A DNA stretch of 38,570 bases from Pseudomonas fuscovaginae SE-1 (GCF_000364705.1 NZ_AQOH01000375.1:1-38570), one strand, 5' to 3'. Shown: positions 14,853-23,868, numbered from the stretch's first letter. The notes: generated by a model from the letters alone, not told the origin. Program-made: numbers and translations.

Positions 14853-15866
14853 ATGGCTCGCGGCGGCGTGAACAAGGCGGTGGTGCAAACAGCCCGTATG
14901 GCGATCCTCGCCCGCGGCGAATACCCCAGCATCGATGCGGTACGTATCGAAATGGGCAATACCGGCTCGAAAACCACCATCCATCGTTATCTGAAGGAGC
15001 TGGACGAGAGCGACCAGCGCCAGGCCGCCGCCGGCGAGCACCTGGATGACGAACTCACCGACCTGATCACCCGCCTCGCCCGCCGCCTGCAGGACCAGGC
15101 GCGCGAGCCGCTGGAGTTGGAACAGGCCCGGCATCGGCTGCAGGAAAACCAGTGGCAGGAGCAGTTGAGCGCCCTCACCCAGACGCTGGAGCAGTTGCAA
15201 CTGAACTACGACGTTCAGGCCGCGGCCCTGGCCCAGGAAAGCGAGCAGTTGCACACCACCCGCTCGATGCTGCAGACCGAGCAGACCCGCAACGCCGGCC
15301 TGAGCCAGGCCTGCAGCGACCACGAACTGCGCCTGGCGGACAAGGAAGCGCAGGTACGCTCCCTGGAGGACAAGCACCAGCACGCCCGCGACGCCCTGGA
15401 GCATTTCCGTAACGCCGCCCGCGAACAGCGCGAGCAGGAACAGCGGCGCCATGAGGGGCAGTTGCAGCAGGTGCAGATGGAATTGCGCCAGGCCCAGCAG
15501 AACGCCCTGGTCCGTCAGGATGAAATCACCCAACTGCATCGCGACAACGAGCGGTTGCTGATGGAAAGCCGCAACGCGGCGAAAGAGGCAAGAAAGCTGG
15601 AAGCCCAACTGGACAAGGGCGCCAAGCGCGAAGAACTGCTACAGGGCCGCCTCTCCACGCTGGAAGGCGAACGCACCCTCCTCCAGGAACGCCTGCGGGT
15701 GGCGCAGCAGGAAACCGAGTCGCTCAAGCTGAGCAGCAAGGAACAGCGAGCCTCAAAACGAGCGCTGGAACTCAGATTGCTGGAAGCCGAAAACGAGTTG
15801 GCTCAACTGGCGGAAAAGCCAGCCAGCCCGAGAGCAGGCAAACCCGATCCGAGCACTCCCCGCTAG
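14853..15866 (+). CDS. KfrA-like coiled-coil DNA-binding protein
   Basis: This 337-aa protein has a short N-terminal DNA-binding domain (about 1-80: ARGGVNKAVVQTARMAILAR, PSIDAVRIEMGNTGSKTTIHRYLKELDE) like that of plasmid KfrA. It is followed by about 230 residues of continuous Gln/Glu/Arg/Leu-rich coiled coil (HRLQENQWQEQLSALTQTLE through RALELRLLEAENELAQLAEK) and a short basic tail. KfrA proteins bind DNA at repeats, repress their own gene and form filaments that help plasmid partition. A chromosomal copy divergent from a tyrosine recombinase suggests a regulatory or architectural role for that recombinase (inference). The start at 14853 has AGGAG; an earlier in-frame ATG at 14784 lies inside the promoter. 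The last 4 bases overlap the stop of the convergent 67-aa ORF. Confidence 0.85.
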   Translation: MARGGVNKAVVQTARMAILARGEYPSIDAVRIEMGNTGSKTTIHRYLKELDESDQRQAAAGEHLDDELTDLITRLARRLQDQAREPLELEQARHRLQENQWQEQLSALTQTLEQLQLNYDVQAAALAQESEQLHTTRSMLQTEQTRNAGLSQACSDHELRLADKEAQVRSLEDKHQHARDALEHFRNAAREQREQEQRRHEGQLQQVQMELRQAQQNALVRQDEITQLHRDNERLLMESRNAAKEARKLEAQLDKGAKREELLQGRLSTLEGERTLLQERLRVAQQETESLKLSSKEQRASKRALELRLLEAENELAQLAEKPASPRAGKPDPSTPR

Positions 15867-16066
15867 GATTTCGGCCGGGTCTGGAGATCGACGCGGACAA
15901 CCTTGTCGTCAAAGTCAACGACGAAAGTTTTATCGATAACCACAAAGGCAGTTTCCGGAATCGCGTCAAACCTCAGGCTGTCACCGATATTGATGAAGCG
16001 ATCGAAGGATATATGTCGAGTTGATTTCTGCTTGCCGTCAAACAAATGGATCACATAGTTCTCCAT
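15863..16066 (-). CDS. Small hypothetical protein (67 aa)
   Basis: A 67-aa ORF with a strong ribosome site (GAGGAGG, 5 nt before the ATG at 16066), which is the main reason to believe it is real. The sequence begins MENYVIHLFDGKQKSTRH and has alternating charged and hydrophobic residues with VVIDKTFVVDFDDKVVRVDL, suggesting a small beta-rich cytosolic domain. It has no signal peptide, membrane helix or recognisable family. It is convergent with the KfrA-like gene and both stops share the bases CTAG. GC is lower than in the neighbours. Confidence 0.6.
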   Translation of the reverse strand: MENYVIHLFDGKQKSTRHISFDRFINIGDSLRFDAIPETAFVVIDKTFVVDFDDKVVRVDLQTRPKS

Positions 16067-16152
16067 GGCAACCTCCTCTGACTGAATGGGAAAAATCAGC
16101 AGCGCGATCGCTTGCCGTTCGCTGTTCCTATTTCACGGCCTATCAGCCTCAC

Positions 16153-16180
16153 TCGCTACTGTCAGAAATGACAGTAGCGA
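16153..16180. repeat. Perfect 12-bp inverted repeat downstream of fhuB
   Basis: TCGCTACTGTCA (16153-16164), loop GAAA, TGACAGTAGCGA (16169-16180). It is 28 bp past the fhuB stop and 86 bp upstream of the small ORF. No T-run follows on the minus strand, so it may be a factor-assisted terminator or 3'-end stabiliser of the siderophore operon, or an operator for the small ORF. Confidence 0.55.
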
Positions 16181-16208
16181 CGAATGGCTCAGGCTCTGAG
16201 CGAGCCGG

Positions 16209-18206
16209 TCACTGCCTGCGCCGGGACAGCATCAACAGCACCAGGTAAGGCCCGCCCAGCAGTGTCGCCACCAGCCCCGCCGGCATCTGCTGGGGAAAGA
16301 TCATCTGCCGGCCGAGCCATTCCGATACCATCATCAGCACCGCGCCCAGCAGCGCCGCTACCCATAGCTGCTGCAGCGGCCGCCGGGCACCGGCCAGACG
16401 AGCAATATGCGGCGCCAGCAGGCCGATGAAGGACAGCGGCCCCACCAGCAGCGTAGCCATGGTGGTGAGCACGCCGGCAAACAGCAGGATCAGCAAACGC
16501 GCCCGGGCCACCGGCACGCCGACACTCGCCGCCGCCCCCTCGCCCAGCGAAAACGCCTGGAGCCAGCGTGAGAACAGCGGCGCCAGGCACAAACCGAGCA
16601 CCAGCACGCCTGCCGCTGCCCAGGCCAGCACTGCCGGGATGTAATAGGTCGAGCCGGTCACCAGTTGCAGCATCAGGGCGGCACGCGGATCGCCGCTGGC
16701 CAGCGTCGCACTGACCATCGCCTGGAACCAGGCACTGACGGCTACGCCGATCAGCAGCAGGCGCTGCGGGGTGAAGGTACCCCGTCCCAACCACAGCAGG
16801 CCGCCCAGCGCCGCCAGGGAGCCAGCCAGGCAGGCCGTGAACAGCAGCGCCGGTGTCGGCTGACTGACGGCAAAGACCACGACGACGATACCCAATGCAC
16901 CACCGGAGCTGACCCCAAGCAGATCGGGACTCGCCATCGGGTTGGCGGTGGCTCGCTGCAACAAGGTGCCCGCCAGCGCCAGGAGGCCGCCCGCCGCCAT
17001 GGCCAGCACCGTGTGTGGCACCTGCCAGAACAGCAGCCCCTGAACCTCGGTCCAACTGGCGATGGCCCAGCCATCCAGGCCCCGCGCCACCGCAAGCGAC
17101 AGGAACAGCCCGACCGCCAGCAGCCCCGCCAGCCACAGCCAACGCCGGAAAGTAAAACCTGAGCCCATCGGCCAAGCCGGTTTCCACTGACTGGAAATAC
17201 CGCTGCGCAGACGCGGCAACAGGGCGACCAGCAACGGCACGCCCAGCAGCGAAGTGACCGTGCCGGTGGGAATCAGGTGCGCCGAGAACACCTGGGTGGT
17301 CGAGATCAGCAGGACCACCTGGTCGGTGACCCAAAGAATCGCCGCACCGATGCCGGCCGAGCAGAACAACCGCTGGTACAGGGTCCGAGCCCCGAGCAAA
17401 CGGGCCAGGGCCGGTGCCGCCAGGCCGAGAAAGCCGATCACGCCAACCTGGGCCACCACCAACGCGGTGAGCACCACGGCTACCAGCAGCGCGACCAGCC
17501 GGGTTCGCTCCACCTTGGCGCCCAGGCTGCGCGCCGTGCTTTCACCGCTGTCGAGCAACGCCAGTGGCCGGCGTATCCACCACACGGTCAAGAACGAGCC
17601 AGCCAACCCGGCCAGCAGATGCGTACTGGGCTGCCAGCCGGCCTGCTCCAGCGAACCACCGCCCCAGATCTGCAAGCCGAGCAGAAAGTCGAAATGCACC
17701 AGCGCGATCGCCAGGCTGACCGCACCACAATAGAGATTGACCACCATGCCGCAGAGGATCACCGCCATCGGCGACAACCGCTGCGGCCAGGCCAGTGCCA
17801 GTACCACCAGCACGGCCAGTGCGCCGCCGACGAGCGCGACCAGTTCGCGTCCGGCCGCCCCGCCGTCGTACAGCGTGTACAGCGCCAGTGCCAGATAGGC
17901 CCCCGGAAAAATGCCCAGGGTCATCGGCTCGGCCAGGGGATTGCGCAGCACCTGTTGAATCAGCGTACCGGCCAGGCCCAAGGCGGCACCGCACAGCAGA
18001 GCCATGGCGACCCGGGGCAACAGCGACTCATGCAACAAGACCTGGGACAGGTTTGCAGGGTCCGGCCTCAGCAACGCCGACAGCCAGGAAGCACCGCCCA
18101 GGGTCGCACCCACCTGCCACAGTGCCAGCCCCGCGGCCAGGGCGAACAGGACGGCGAACAGCAGCAGGCAGCCCCGCGGAATAAACGACAAACGAAAACT
18201 AGACAC
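16209..18206 (-). CDS. fhuB: Fe(3+)-siderophore ABC transporter permease FhuB (double-length)
   Basis: A 665-aa inner-membrane permease with two fused FecCD-type halves (about 1-330 and 335-665), as in FhuB. The halves share features such as GAALGLAGTLIQQVLRNPLAEP in the first and GGLLALAGTLLQRATANPMASPDLLG in the second, each followed by further membrane helices; GLAAPALARLLGA and GLLAPHIARLAGA are equivalent EAA-like cytosolic loops contacting the ATPase. The start is GTG at 18206, with AGGAG 7 nt upstream inside fhuD; it overlaps the fhuD stop by 8 bp. It is the last gene of the receptor-exporter-fhuCDB operon and completes a hydroxamate-type ferri-siderophore importer. The substrate cannot be fixed from the sequence. 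Confidence 0.93.
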   Translation of the reverse strand: MSSFRLSFIPRGCLLLFAVLFALAAGLALWQVGATLGGASWLSALLRPDPANLSQVLLHESLLPRVAMALLCGAALGLAGTLIQQVLRNPLAEPMTLGIFPGAYLALALYTLYDGGAAGRELVALVGGALAVLVVLALAWPQRLSPMAVILCGMVVNLYCGAVSLAIALVHFDFLLGLQIWGGGSLEQAGWQPSTHLLAGLAGSFLTVWWIRRPLALLDSGESTARSLGAKVERTRLVALLVAVVLTALVVAQVGVIGFLGLAAPALARLLGARTLYQRLFCSAGIGAAILWVTDQVVLLISTTQVFSAHLIPTGTVTSLLGVPLLVALLPRLRSGISSQWKPAWPMGSGFTFRRWLWLAGLLAVGLFLSLAVARGLDGWAIASWTEVQGLLFWQVPHTVLAMAAGGLLALAGTLLQRATANPMASPDLLGVSSGGALGIVVVVFAVSQPTPALLFTACLAGSLAALGGLLWLGRGTFTPQRLLLIGVAVSAWFQAMVSATLASGDPRAALMLQLVTGSTYYIPAVLAWAAAGVLVLGLCLAPLFSRWLQAFSLGEGAAASVGVPVARARLLILLFAGVLTTMATLLVGPLSFIGLLAPHIARLAGARRPLQQLWVAALLGAVLMMVSEWLGRQMIFPQQMPAGLVATLLGGPYLVLLMLSRRRQ

Positions 18207-19146
18207 TCGCAGGCTCCTGATGGGCCATTGGGTACAGGGCCGCCTCGACCGCACGGGCGAAGCGTTGCAGGGAAACCAGTCCGCCATAGGGGGCGATCAC
18301 CGGCATCAGCGCCACCCGCCGGTCACGCACGCAAGGCAATGCCTGCCACACCGGACTGCGCCTGAACGCCATGTCGACACCAGGCGCCAACGGCCCCACC
18401 AACAGCAAATTGACCTCGGGCAGCGCAGCGATGCGTTGCAGCGGCACCAAGGCATAACCCGCCGAGTTGCTCACCCAAGGAGTGGCGGCGGCATCACCCG
18501 GATGCGCGACATTGTTCACCCCGATCCGCGACAGCACCGTGTCGAACAGGCTGCCGGCGCCATACACCCGCAGGTGATGCTCATCCACCGCATCGGCAAC
18601 CAGCACCGGCCGAGCCAGCAGATCCGGCCGGCTGGCCAGGCGCTGGCGAACCGTATCCAGCAACTGTTCGGTGTCGTTGACCAACGCCTCGCCTCTGGCG
18701 GCGCAGGCGAGCAGCGCGGCCATCTGCCGGGTCTCCTGCTGCAAGGCGGGGTAAGGTTGTGCCGCGCTCATGTAGCCGCCAAAGGTGGCCGTCGGCGCCA
18801 GACGCTCAAGCATCGACTTGAGGCCGACATGCCCCGGCGTCAGGATCAGCAGGTCCGGCCGCAGTTGCCCCAGCAGCGTGAAGCTGGGCTGGTACAACAG
18901 CCCGACATCGATCACGCCCTCCGGCAACGGCGGCTCGACGATGGTCCGGCGGTACCAGTCCGGCAAGGGCAAGGCGATCGGCACCTGCCCCAGGGCCAAC
19001 ACTGTTTCGGCCAGTTCCCAGCTCAACGGCACGACCCTGGAATACACCGGCGCCCAGGCCTCTGCCCAGGCACCAGCGACAGCGCAGGCCGGAACGACAG
19101 CGGCAAGGCCTTGCAGGAAGGCCCGGCGATTGAATCCGGCACTCAT
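18199..19146 (-). CDS. fhuD: Siderophore ABC transporter substrate-binding protein (FhuD-like, Tat signal)
   Basis: A 315-aa periplasmic binding protein of the FhuD/helical-backbone type. It begins with a twin-arginine signal (SAGFNRRAFLQGLAAVVPACAVAGAW), so it is probably exported folded by Tat; no lipobox Cys is evident in the expected context. Recognisable features include RVVPLSWELAETVLALGQVPIAL, DVGLLYQPSFTLLGQLRPDLLIL and the C-terminal LPCVRDRRVALMPVIAPYGGLVSLQRFARAVEAAL. It delivers the ferri-siderophore from the TonB receptor to FhuB/FhuC. The ATG overlaps the fhuC stop by 4 bp (ATGA), and its end overlaps fhuB by 8 bp, so the three are translationally coupled. Confidence 0.9.
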   Translation of the reverse strand: MSAGFNRRAFLQGLAAVVPACAVAGAWAEAWAPVYSRVVPLSWELAETVLALGQVPIALPLPDWYRRTIVEPPLPEGVIDVGLLYQPSFTLLGQLRPDLLILTPGHVGLKSMLERLAPTATFGGYMSAAQPYPALQQETRQMAALLACAARGEALVNDTEQLLDTVRQRLASRPDLLARPVLVADAVDEHHLRVYGAGSLFDTVLSRIGVNNVAHPGDAAATPWVSNSAGYALVPLQRIAALPEVNLLLVGPLAPGVDMAFRRSPVWQALPCVRDRRVALMPVIAPYGGLVSLQRFARAVEAALYPMAHQEPASV

Positions 19147-19958
19147 CGCGCGAACCCGATCAGGCGGCCACTGGCCGGGTCCGACAGCACGCCCATGGGC
19201 ACCCCGTAGACCTGCTGCAGATGATCTTCGTGCAGCATCTGTTCGGCGTTGATCTGCAACTGCAGCCGACCCTCGCGCAGTGCGATGATCTCGTCACAGA
19301 AACGGGCGGCCATGTTCACATCATGCAGGATGATCACCGCCCCCATGCCACGCTGTCGGCACAGCGAGCGAACCAGCTCGAGCACCGCCAGTTGATGGCC
19401 GATGTCCAGGGCCGAGGTCGGCTCGTCGAGCAGCATGCAACGGCAGTTCTGCGCCACCAGCATGGCGATCCAGGCGCGCTGGCGCTCGCCACCGGACAGG
19501 CTGTCCACCGCGCGCTCGGCATGCTGCGCGACATCGGTGGCGTGCATGGCCTGCTCGACCCACTGCCGGTCCTCGGCGCCGAAACGTCCCAGGGCGCCAT
19601 GCCATGGATGACGCCCCAGGGCCACCAGCTCGCGCACCAGCAGGCCGTCGACCTCTGGCGGTTGCTGGGGCAGATAGGCGATCTGCCGGGCGAAATCCCG
19701 TGACGACCAGCCCTGCACCGGCTTGCCGCCCAACTGCAGCAGCCCGGCACTGGCCGGGTGCTGGCGGGCCAGCAGCTTGAGCAGCGTCGACTTGCCCGAG
19801 CCGTTGTGGCCGATCAGCCCATAGATCCGCCCCTGCCGAAGCGAGAGGTCCATCGGCTGCAACAGGGTGCGCGAGCCGACCCGCGCACTGACACCCCGCA
19901 ACCGGTACAACTCGTCGCTGCCAGCGGATGCGGCGACGCCTGGCTCAATCATGTTCAT
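19143..19958 (-). CDS. fhuC: Siderophore ABC transporter ATPase FhuC
   Basis: A 271-aa ATP-binding subunit of the FhuC/FepC type. Motifs: Walker A GHNGSGKSTLLKLL, Q-loop YLPQQPPEVDGLLVRELVALGRHPWHG (the RELVALGRxPW stretch is typical of iron-siderophore ATPases), signature LSGGERQRAWIAM, Walker B CMLLDEPTSALD and H-loop IILHDVNMAARF. It energises FhuB. The start is the ATG at 19958, overlapping the preceding ABC exporter by ATGA. An upstream ATG at 20033 in the same frame lies inside that gene and is disfavoured. Confidence 0.95.
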   Translation of the reverse strand: MNMIEPGVAASAGSDELYRLRGVSARVGSRTLLQPMDLSLRQGRIYGLIGHNGSGKSTLLKLLARQHPASAGLLQLGGKPVQGWSSRDFARQIAYLPQQPPEVDGLLVRELVALGRHPWHGALGRFGAEDRQWVEQAMHATDVAQHAERAVDSLSGGERQRAWIAMLVAQNCRCMLLDEPTSALDIGHQLAVLELVRSLCRQRGMGAVIILHDVNMAARFCDEIIALREGRLQLQINAEQMLHEDHLQQVYGVPMGVLSDPASGRLIGFAR

Positions 19959-21667
19959 CGAACGGACAGCTCCTCTGGGCTGACGGTACCGGGGATATCG
20001 GCGACCACCTGGCCGCTGTCGAGCTTGATGCAACGGTCGGCCAGGGCGAAGTAGCGATCATCATGGGTAATCACCAGCACCGCCTTGCCCCGGGCCTTGA
20101 GGTCCGGCAACAGGGTTCGGTAGAACACCTCCTTGAACGCTGGATCCTGGTCGGCCGCCCACTCATCGAACACATAGAACGCCCGGTCTTCGAGCAGCGC
20201 CACCAGCAACGCCAGGCGCTTGCGCTGGCCCTGGGACAGGTTCAGCGTGGTGAAGGCGCCGTTCTCGATGCTCACCTTGTGCTCCAGTTGCAGCTCCTTG
20301 AGCAGCCGCCGAGCCTGGGACTCCAGATGGGGCGGCATCACCCCCAGCAGCGTATCGAACAGGAAGAAGTCACTGAACACCGTGGAAAAACGCTGGCGAT
20401 AGGCGTCACGATTGCCCGCCCCGACCGGCTGGCCGTCGAGCAGCACACTGCCGCCCTCGCCCTCGTACAACCCCACCAGCAGCTTGGCGAGCGTGGTCTT
20501 GCCACTGCCGTTGCCACCAATCAGGTAACTGACCTGTCCCGGCACGAACGCCAGGTCGATCGGGCCGAGCATGAAGTAGCTGTTTTCCTTCTCACGGAAA
20601 TACCGGTGCGTCAGACCCCGCAGCTCGATGCGCTGGAAGCCGGCGCAGGCGCCCTGCTCACCCGCGACCTCGAGCGGCAACTGCTCCTCCAGTCGGGCAA
20701 TGCGCTCCAGCGCGATACGCGCTGAACCCACTGTCGGCAAAGCCGCCAACAGCCCTTCGATCGGCAGGATCATGTACAGGAAGATCATCGCGTAGCCGGA
20801 CATCACCTGCTGGTCGACCCCGTAGCTGCGCGCCAGCACGAACAGGGTCAGGCCGATGAAGGCGAACAACACCAGGTTGCCCCAGCTCGAGGCGGCGCTG
20901 AACAGCACGTAGCCCAGGGTACGTTGCACCCGCACCGACTCGATGTGCGGCGCCAGCGTGTCGTTGACGAAGGTCTGGCGCCGGGCCCGATGCAGCTTGA
21001 GTTCCTTGGCCCCGTCGAACAGCGCGCGAAACTGCTGGATCAGGTCGTCCTCGCGCTGGCGGGAGCCGCGCAGGTGCTCCAGTGCCCGGCTGTTGACCAA
21101 CAGGAAACCCGCCGCGCCAACCGCCACGGCCAGCAGCGCGAACAGCAGGATCTGCCAGGACAGCCAGCCCAGGTAAGCCAGGCAGCCGATGATCACCGTG
21201 CTCTGCATCATGATCGTCGGCAGGTTGATGAACAGCACCACCAGCGTGTCCAGGTCACCGGTGAGCACCGCCAGCGGCCGCCCCCCACCATGGCGCTCCA
21301 GATGGGCGTAGGACGCGTTGGCGATATGACCGATGGTGCGCAGGCGCACGCTGGCCTTGGCCCGCTGCCCCAGGTACATGAACAGCGTCTGTGAAAGCAG
21401 GCGCAAGGCCAGTACCCCGATGCCGACCAGCATGAAGTGCAAGCCCAATTCACCCAGTTCATCACCCCGGGTCGACAGCGACTGGTTGATCAATGCGACC
21501 AGCGCGGCGCTGCCAAAACCGGCAACCAGGCTCGCCGCCGCCGCGACCAGCAACAGCCGGCGCGAGCCCCGCAGCAGGCCCAGCAGCAAGGCGAACGGCG
21601 TCCCGCCGGATCCCGGCCAGTGGAGCTGGCCGGGGGTGGATGGATCGGAGGTTCGAGTCGAAGTCAT
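19955..21667 (-). CDS. Cyclic-peptide-type ABC exporter (PvdE/SyrD/YojI family)
   Basis: A 570-aa half-transporter with an N-terminal six-helix membrane domain (about 30-330, such as RRLLLVAAAASLVAGFGSAA and QSTVIIGCLAYLGWLSW) and a C-terminal ATPase. Motifs: Walker A GGNGSGKTTLAKLLVGLY, signature LSQGQRKRLALL, Walker B AFYVFDEWAADQDP and H-loop VLVITHDDRYF. The FDEWAADQDP form and the interface GYAMIFLYMILPIEGLLAALP are typical of the cyclic-peptide/pyoverdine-type exporters (PvdE, SyrD, YojI). It sits between a TonB receptor (6-bp gap) and fhuC (4-bp overlap) in what is otherwise an uptake operon. No siderophore synthetase genes are in the window. Possible roles are recycling the iron-free siderophore or an unusual import step; neither is shown. 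Confidence 0.9.
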   Translation of the reverse strand: MTSTRTSDPSTPGQLHWPGSGGTPFALLLGLLRGSRRLLLVAAAASLVAGFGSAALVALINQSLSTRGDELGELGLHFMLVGIGVLALRLLSQTLFMYLGQRAKASVRLRTIGHIANASYAHLERHGGGRPLAVLTGDLDTLVVLFINLPTIMMQSTVIIGCLAYLGWLSWQILLFALLAVAVGAAGFLLVNSRALEHLRGSRQREDDLIQQFRALFDGAKELKLHRARRQTFVNDTLAPHIESVRVQRTLGYVLFSAASSWGNLVLFAFIGLTLFVLARSYGVDQQVMSGYAMIFLYMILPIEGLLAALPTVGSARIALERIARLEEQLPLEVAGEQGACAGFQRIELRGLTHRYFREKENSYFMLGPIDLAFVPGQVSYLIGGNGSGKTTLAKLLVGLYEGEGGSVLLDGQPVGAGNRDAYRQRFSTVFSDFFLFDTLLGVMPPHLESQARRLLKELQLEHKVSIENGAFTTLNLSQGQRKRLALLVALLEDRAFYVFDEWAADQDPAFKEVFYRTLLPDLKARGKAVLVITHDDRYFALADRCIKLDSGQVVADIPGTVSPEELSVR

Positions 21668-21673
21668 GGGCGG

Positions 21674-23842
21674 TCAGTATTTCACTCGCAGGGTCAGGGT
21701 CGCGTTGCGTGGATCGCCGTACAGGCCGTAATAGCTGGCCGGTACCCGGGCGTAGTAGGTACGGTCGAGCAGGTTGTTCATGTTCAGCGCCAGGTCGAGG
21801 TTGTCGTTGACCTTGTAGCCGACCAGGCCATCGAGCACTGCGTAACCGCCCTGGTAGCTGACCTCGTTACGCGTGGTCTTGCTCTGGGCGCGGATACCCC
21901 CGCCGACACGCCAGTTGTTCAGCAGGCCGTCCTCGAAGTGGTAGGTGTTCCAGAGCTTGAGCAGGTGCTTGGGCTCTTCCGGGTCCTGGATGCCATTGGA
22001 GCCGGCCGCCGCCGTTCCCAGCAGGTTGGTCTGCAGGTAGGTGTAGCCAGCCTGCACGTCCCAGTTCGGCAGTACCTTGCCGGTGACTTCCGCCTCGAAG
22101 CCACGGCTGCGTGCCTTGCCCTGGGCCAGCCAGCGCCCGGGGTTGGCGTCGTCGGCGACCGGCCGGTTCTGGTCGTCGATCTGGAACACCGCCAGCGTTG
22201 CGCCCAATCGACCGTCGAGGAATTCGCCCTTCAGGCCGACTTCAGCCTGGTGCCCGGTCCGCGGCTTGAGCACCGAGCCGCTGGCCGTGGTCTGGAACGC
22301 CTGCGACGGGGTGAAGATGTCCGAGTAGCTGCCGTAGGCCGACAACCAGGAATTGAGGCTGTAGACCACCCCGGCATAGGGGGTGAACTTGTTCTGGTCA
22401 GGGTCGTTGACCGTCGCCCCGTTCGACGGCAGCAGGCTCTGGCGAGAGCTTTCGTAGTGGTTCTGGCGACCGCCCAGAATCAGCGACAGGTCGTCCAGCG
22501 GCTTGAAGGTCACCTGGCCGTAGACACCATATTGGCTGGTATCGGAAGTGGTACCGGAACGGTACGGAATATCGCGGTTGGTCACCTCGATGTTATCGAT
22601 GTCGACCACCCCGCCACTGGTCCCGCCCGACAGGCTGTGCTGGTGGCTCTCGGCGTAGTTGACCCCGAGCATCAGTTCATGGGTACGGCCGAACAGTTCG
22701 AACGGGCCATTGACATAGGAATCCACACCCACCCAGCGGTAGCGGTCCTGCTGGCGTTGCAGCCAATAGTTGGCGGTACGGTCGAGGTTGACCTGGCCAT
22801 TGATGTAGCCATATTTGGAGGTGATTTCCGAAGTGCGGTAGTTGACCGCCGTACGGTTCTGCCAGCCGTTGCCGAACAGGTGCACCAGGTCGGCATAGAT
22901 CTCGGTCATGTCGGTGTCGGCATAACTCCAGTCGGTGCCGTAGAAGCCCGAGCGCTTGCCATCGACGAAGCTGCCGTTGCTGAAGGTCGACAGCCCATAG
23001 TCCAGGCCATTGAGGTTGATCTTCTGCTGGGCCATGCCGACAGTCAGTTCGGTATCCGGATCAAGGTCGAAGGCCAGCGAGCCATAGATCAGGCCCTGCC
23101 CGGTCTTGCCGTCATCCTGGAAGCCACGCTGGTCCTGGCCGCTGAAGCCGAGTCGGCCACGGATGTTGCCACTGTCGGTCAGCGGCCCGGTGACATCCCA
23201 GGCGGTGCGGTAGTTGTCCCAGGAGCCTGCCGAAACCGAACCTGTGAGGCTGAAAACATCCTGCGGGCGCTTGCGCACCAGGTTGACCGTGCCACCCGGG
23301 TTGCCGAAGCCTTGCAGCAGCCCGGCCGGCCCACGCAACACCTCGATCCGGTCATACAGCGCCAGGTCGAACTGCGGCAGGTATTGCAGGCCGTTGTTCG
23401 CCGGCAGGCCGTCGAACTGCACTTCGGCGGCATAACCACGGGACTGGAAGTAGCTGGTGCCGTCGCCGTAGGTCACCGCCGTGATCCCGGGGGTATTGCG
23501 CAGGGCCTCGTCGACAGTGGTCATGGCCTGGTCGTCCATGCGCTGGCGGCTGATCACCGTCACCGAGGCGGGCACATCCCGGGGCTGCGCCGGTACCTTG
23601 CCAACCGTCACCAGCGACGGCTTGTAGCTCTGCGAGCCTTCAGTCGTGGCAGCCTCCTGTGTAAGCTGGTCACCAACCACCTCGGTCTGCGGCAATACCG
23701 TCTGGGGCGCAGCCTGGGCCTGCCCGACCGCCACGGCCAGGGCCAGCGGAGCCAGCAGAAGCGGCCTGAACGCCGGCAGGCGGTGGTTCCGGTCAGTCGC
23801 CAGGGGAAGATGCGCAAAGCGTTCAGTCATACTTCTGCTCAT
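21674..23842 (-). CDS. TonB-dependent ferri-siderophore receptor (FhuE/FpvA-like, no STN domain)
   Basis: A 722-aa outer-membrane receptor. A signal peptide (AFRPLLLAPLALAVAVGQAQA) is followed by a likely TonB-box area (QTVLPQTEVVGDQL), the plug domain (DVPASVTVISRQRMDDQAMTTVDEALRNTPG, IEVLRGPAGLLQGFGNPGGTVNLVRKRP) and a 22-strand barrel ending NATLTLRVKY with a C-terminal aromatic residue. There is no N-terminal signalling (STN) domain, so sigma/anti-sigma surface signalling is excluded; control is more likely by Fur and the divergent AraC regulator. The plug motif is that of hydroxamate receptors such as FhuE and FoxA. First gene of the five-gene operon. An alternative ATG at 23830 is possible; neither start has a strong ribosome site. 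Confidence 0.92.
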   Translation of the reverse strand: MSRSMTERFAHLPLATDRNHRLPAFRPLLLAPLALAVAVGQAQAAPQTVLPQTEVVGDQLTQEAATTEGSQSYKPSLVTVGKVPAQPRDVPASVTVISRQRMDDQAMTTVDEALRNTPGITAVTYGDGTSYFQSRGYAAEVQFDGLPANNGLQYLPQFDLALYDRIEVLRGPAGLLQGFGNPGGTVNLVRKRPQDVFSLTGSVSAGSWDNYRTAWDVTGPLTDSGNIRGRLGFSGQDQRGFQDDGKTGQGLIYGSLAFDLDPDTELTVGMAQQKINLNGLDYGLSTFSNGSFVDGKRSGFYGTDWSYADTDMTEIYADLVHLFGNGWQNRTAVNYRTSEITSKYGYINGQVNLDRTANYWLQRQQDRYRWVGVDSYVNGPFELFGRTHELMLGVNYAESHQHSLSGGTSGGVVDIDNIEVTNRDIPYRSGTTSDTSQYGVYGQVTFKPLDDLSLILGGRQNHYESSRQSLLPSNGATVNDPDQNKFTPYAGVVYSLNSWLSAYGSYSDIFTPSQAFQTTASGSVLKPRTGHQAEVGLKGEFLDGRLGATLAVFQIDDQNRPVADDANPGRWLAQGKARSRGFEAEVTGKVLPNWDVQAGYTYLQTNLLGTAAAGSNGIQDPEEPKHLLKLWNTYHFEDGLLNNWRVGGGIRAQSKTTRNEVSYQGGYAVLDGLVGYKVNDNLDLALNMNNLLDRTYYARVPASYYGLYGDPRNATLTLRVKY

Positions 23843-23868
23843 GTAAGTTGTTGGCTCAAGTTATTGTA

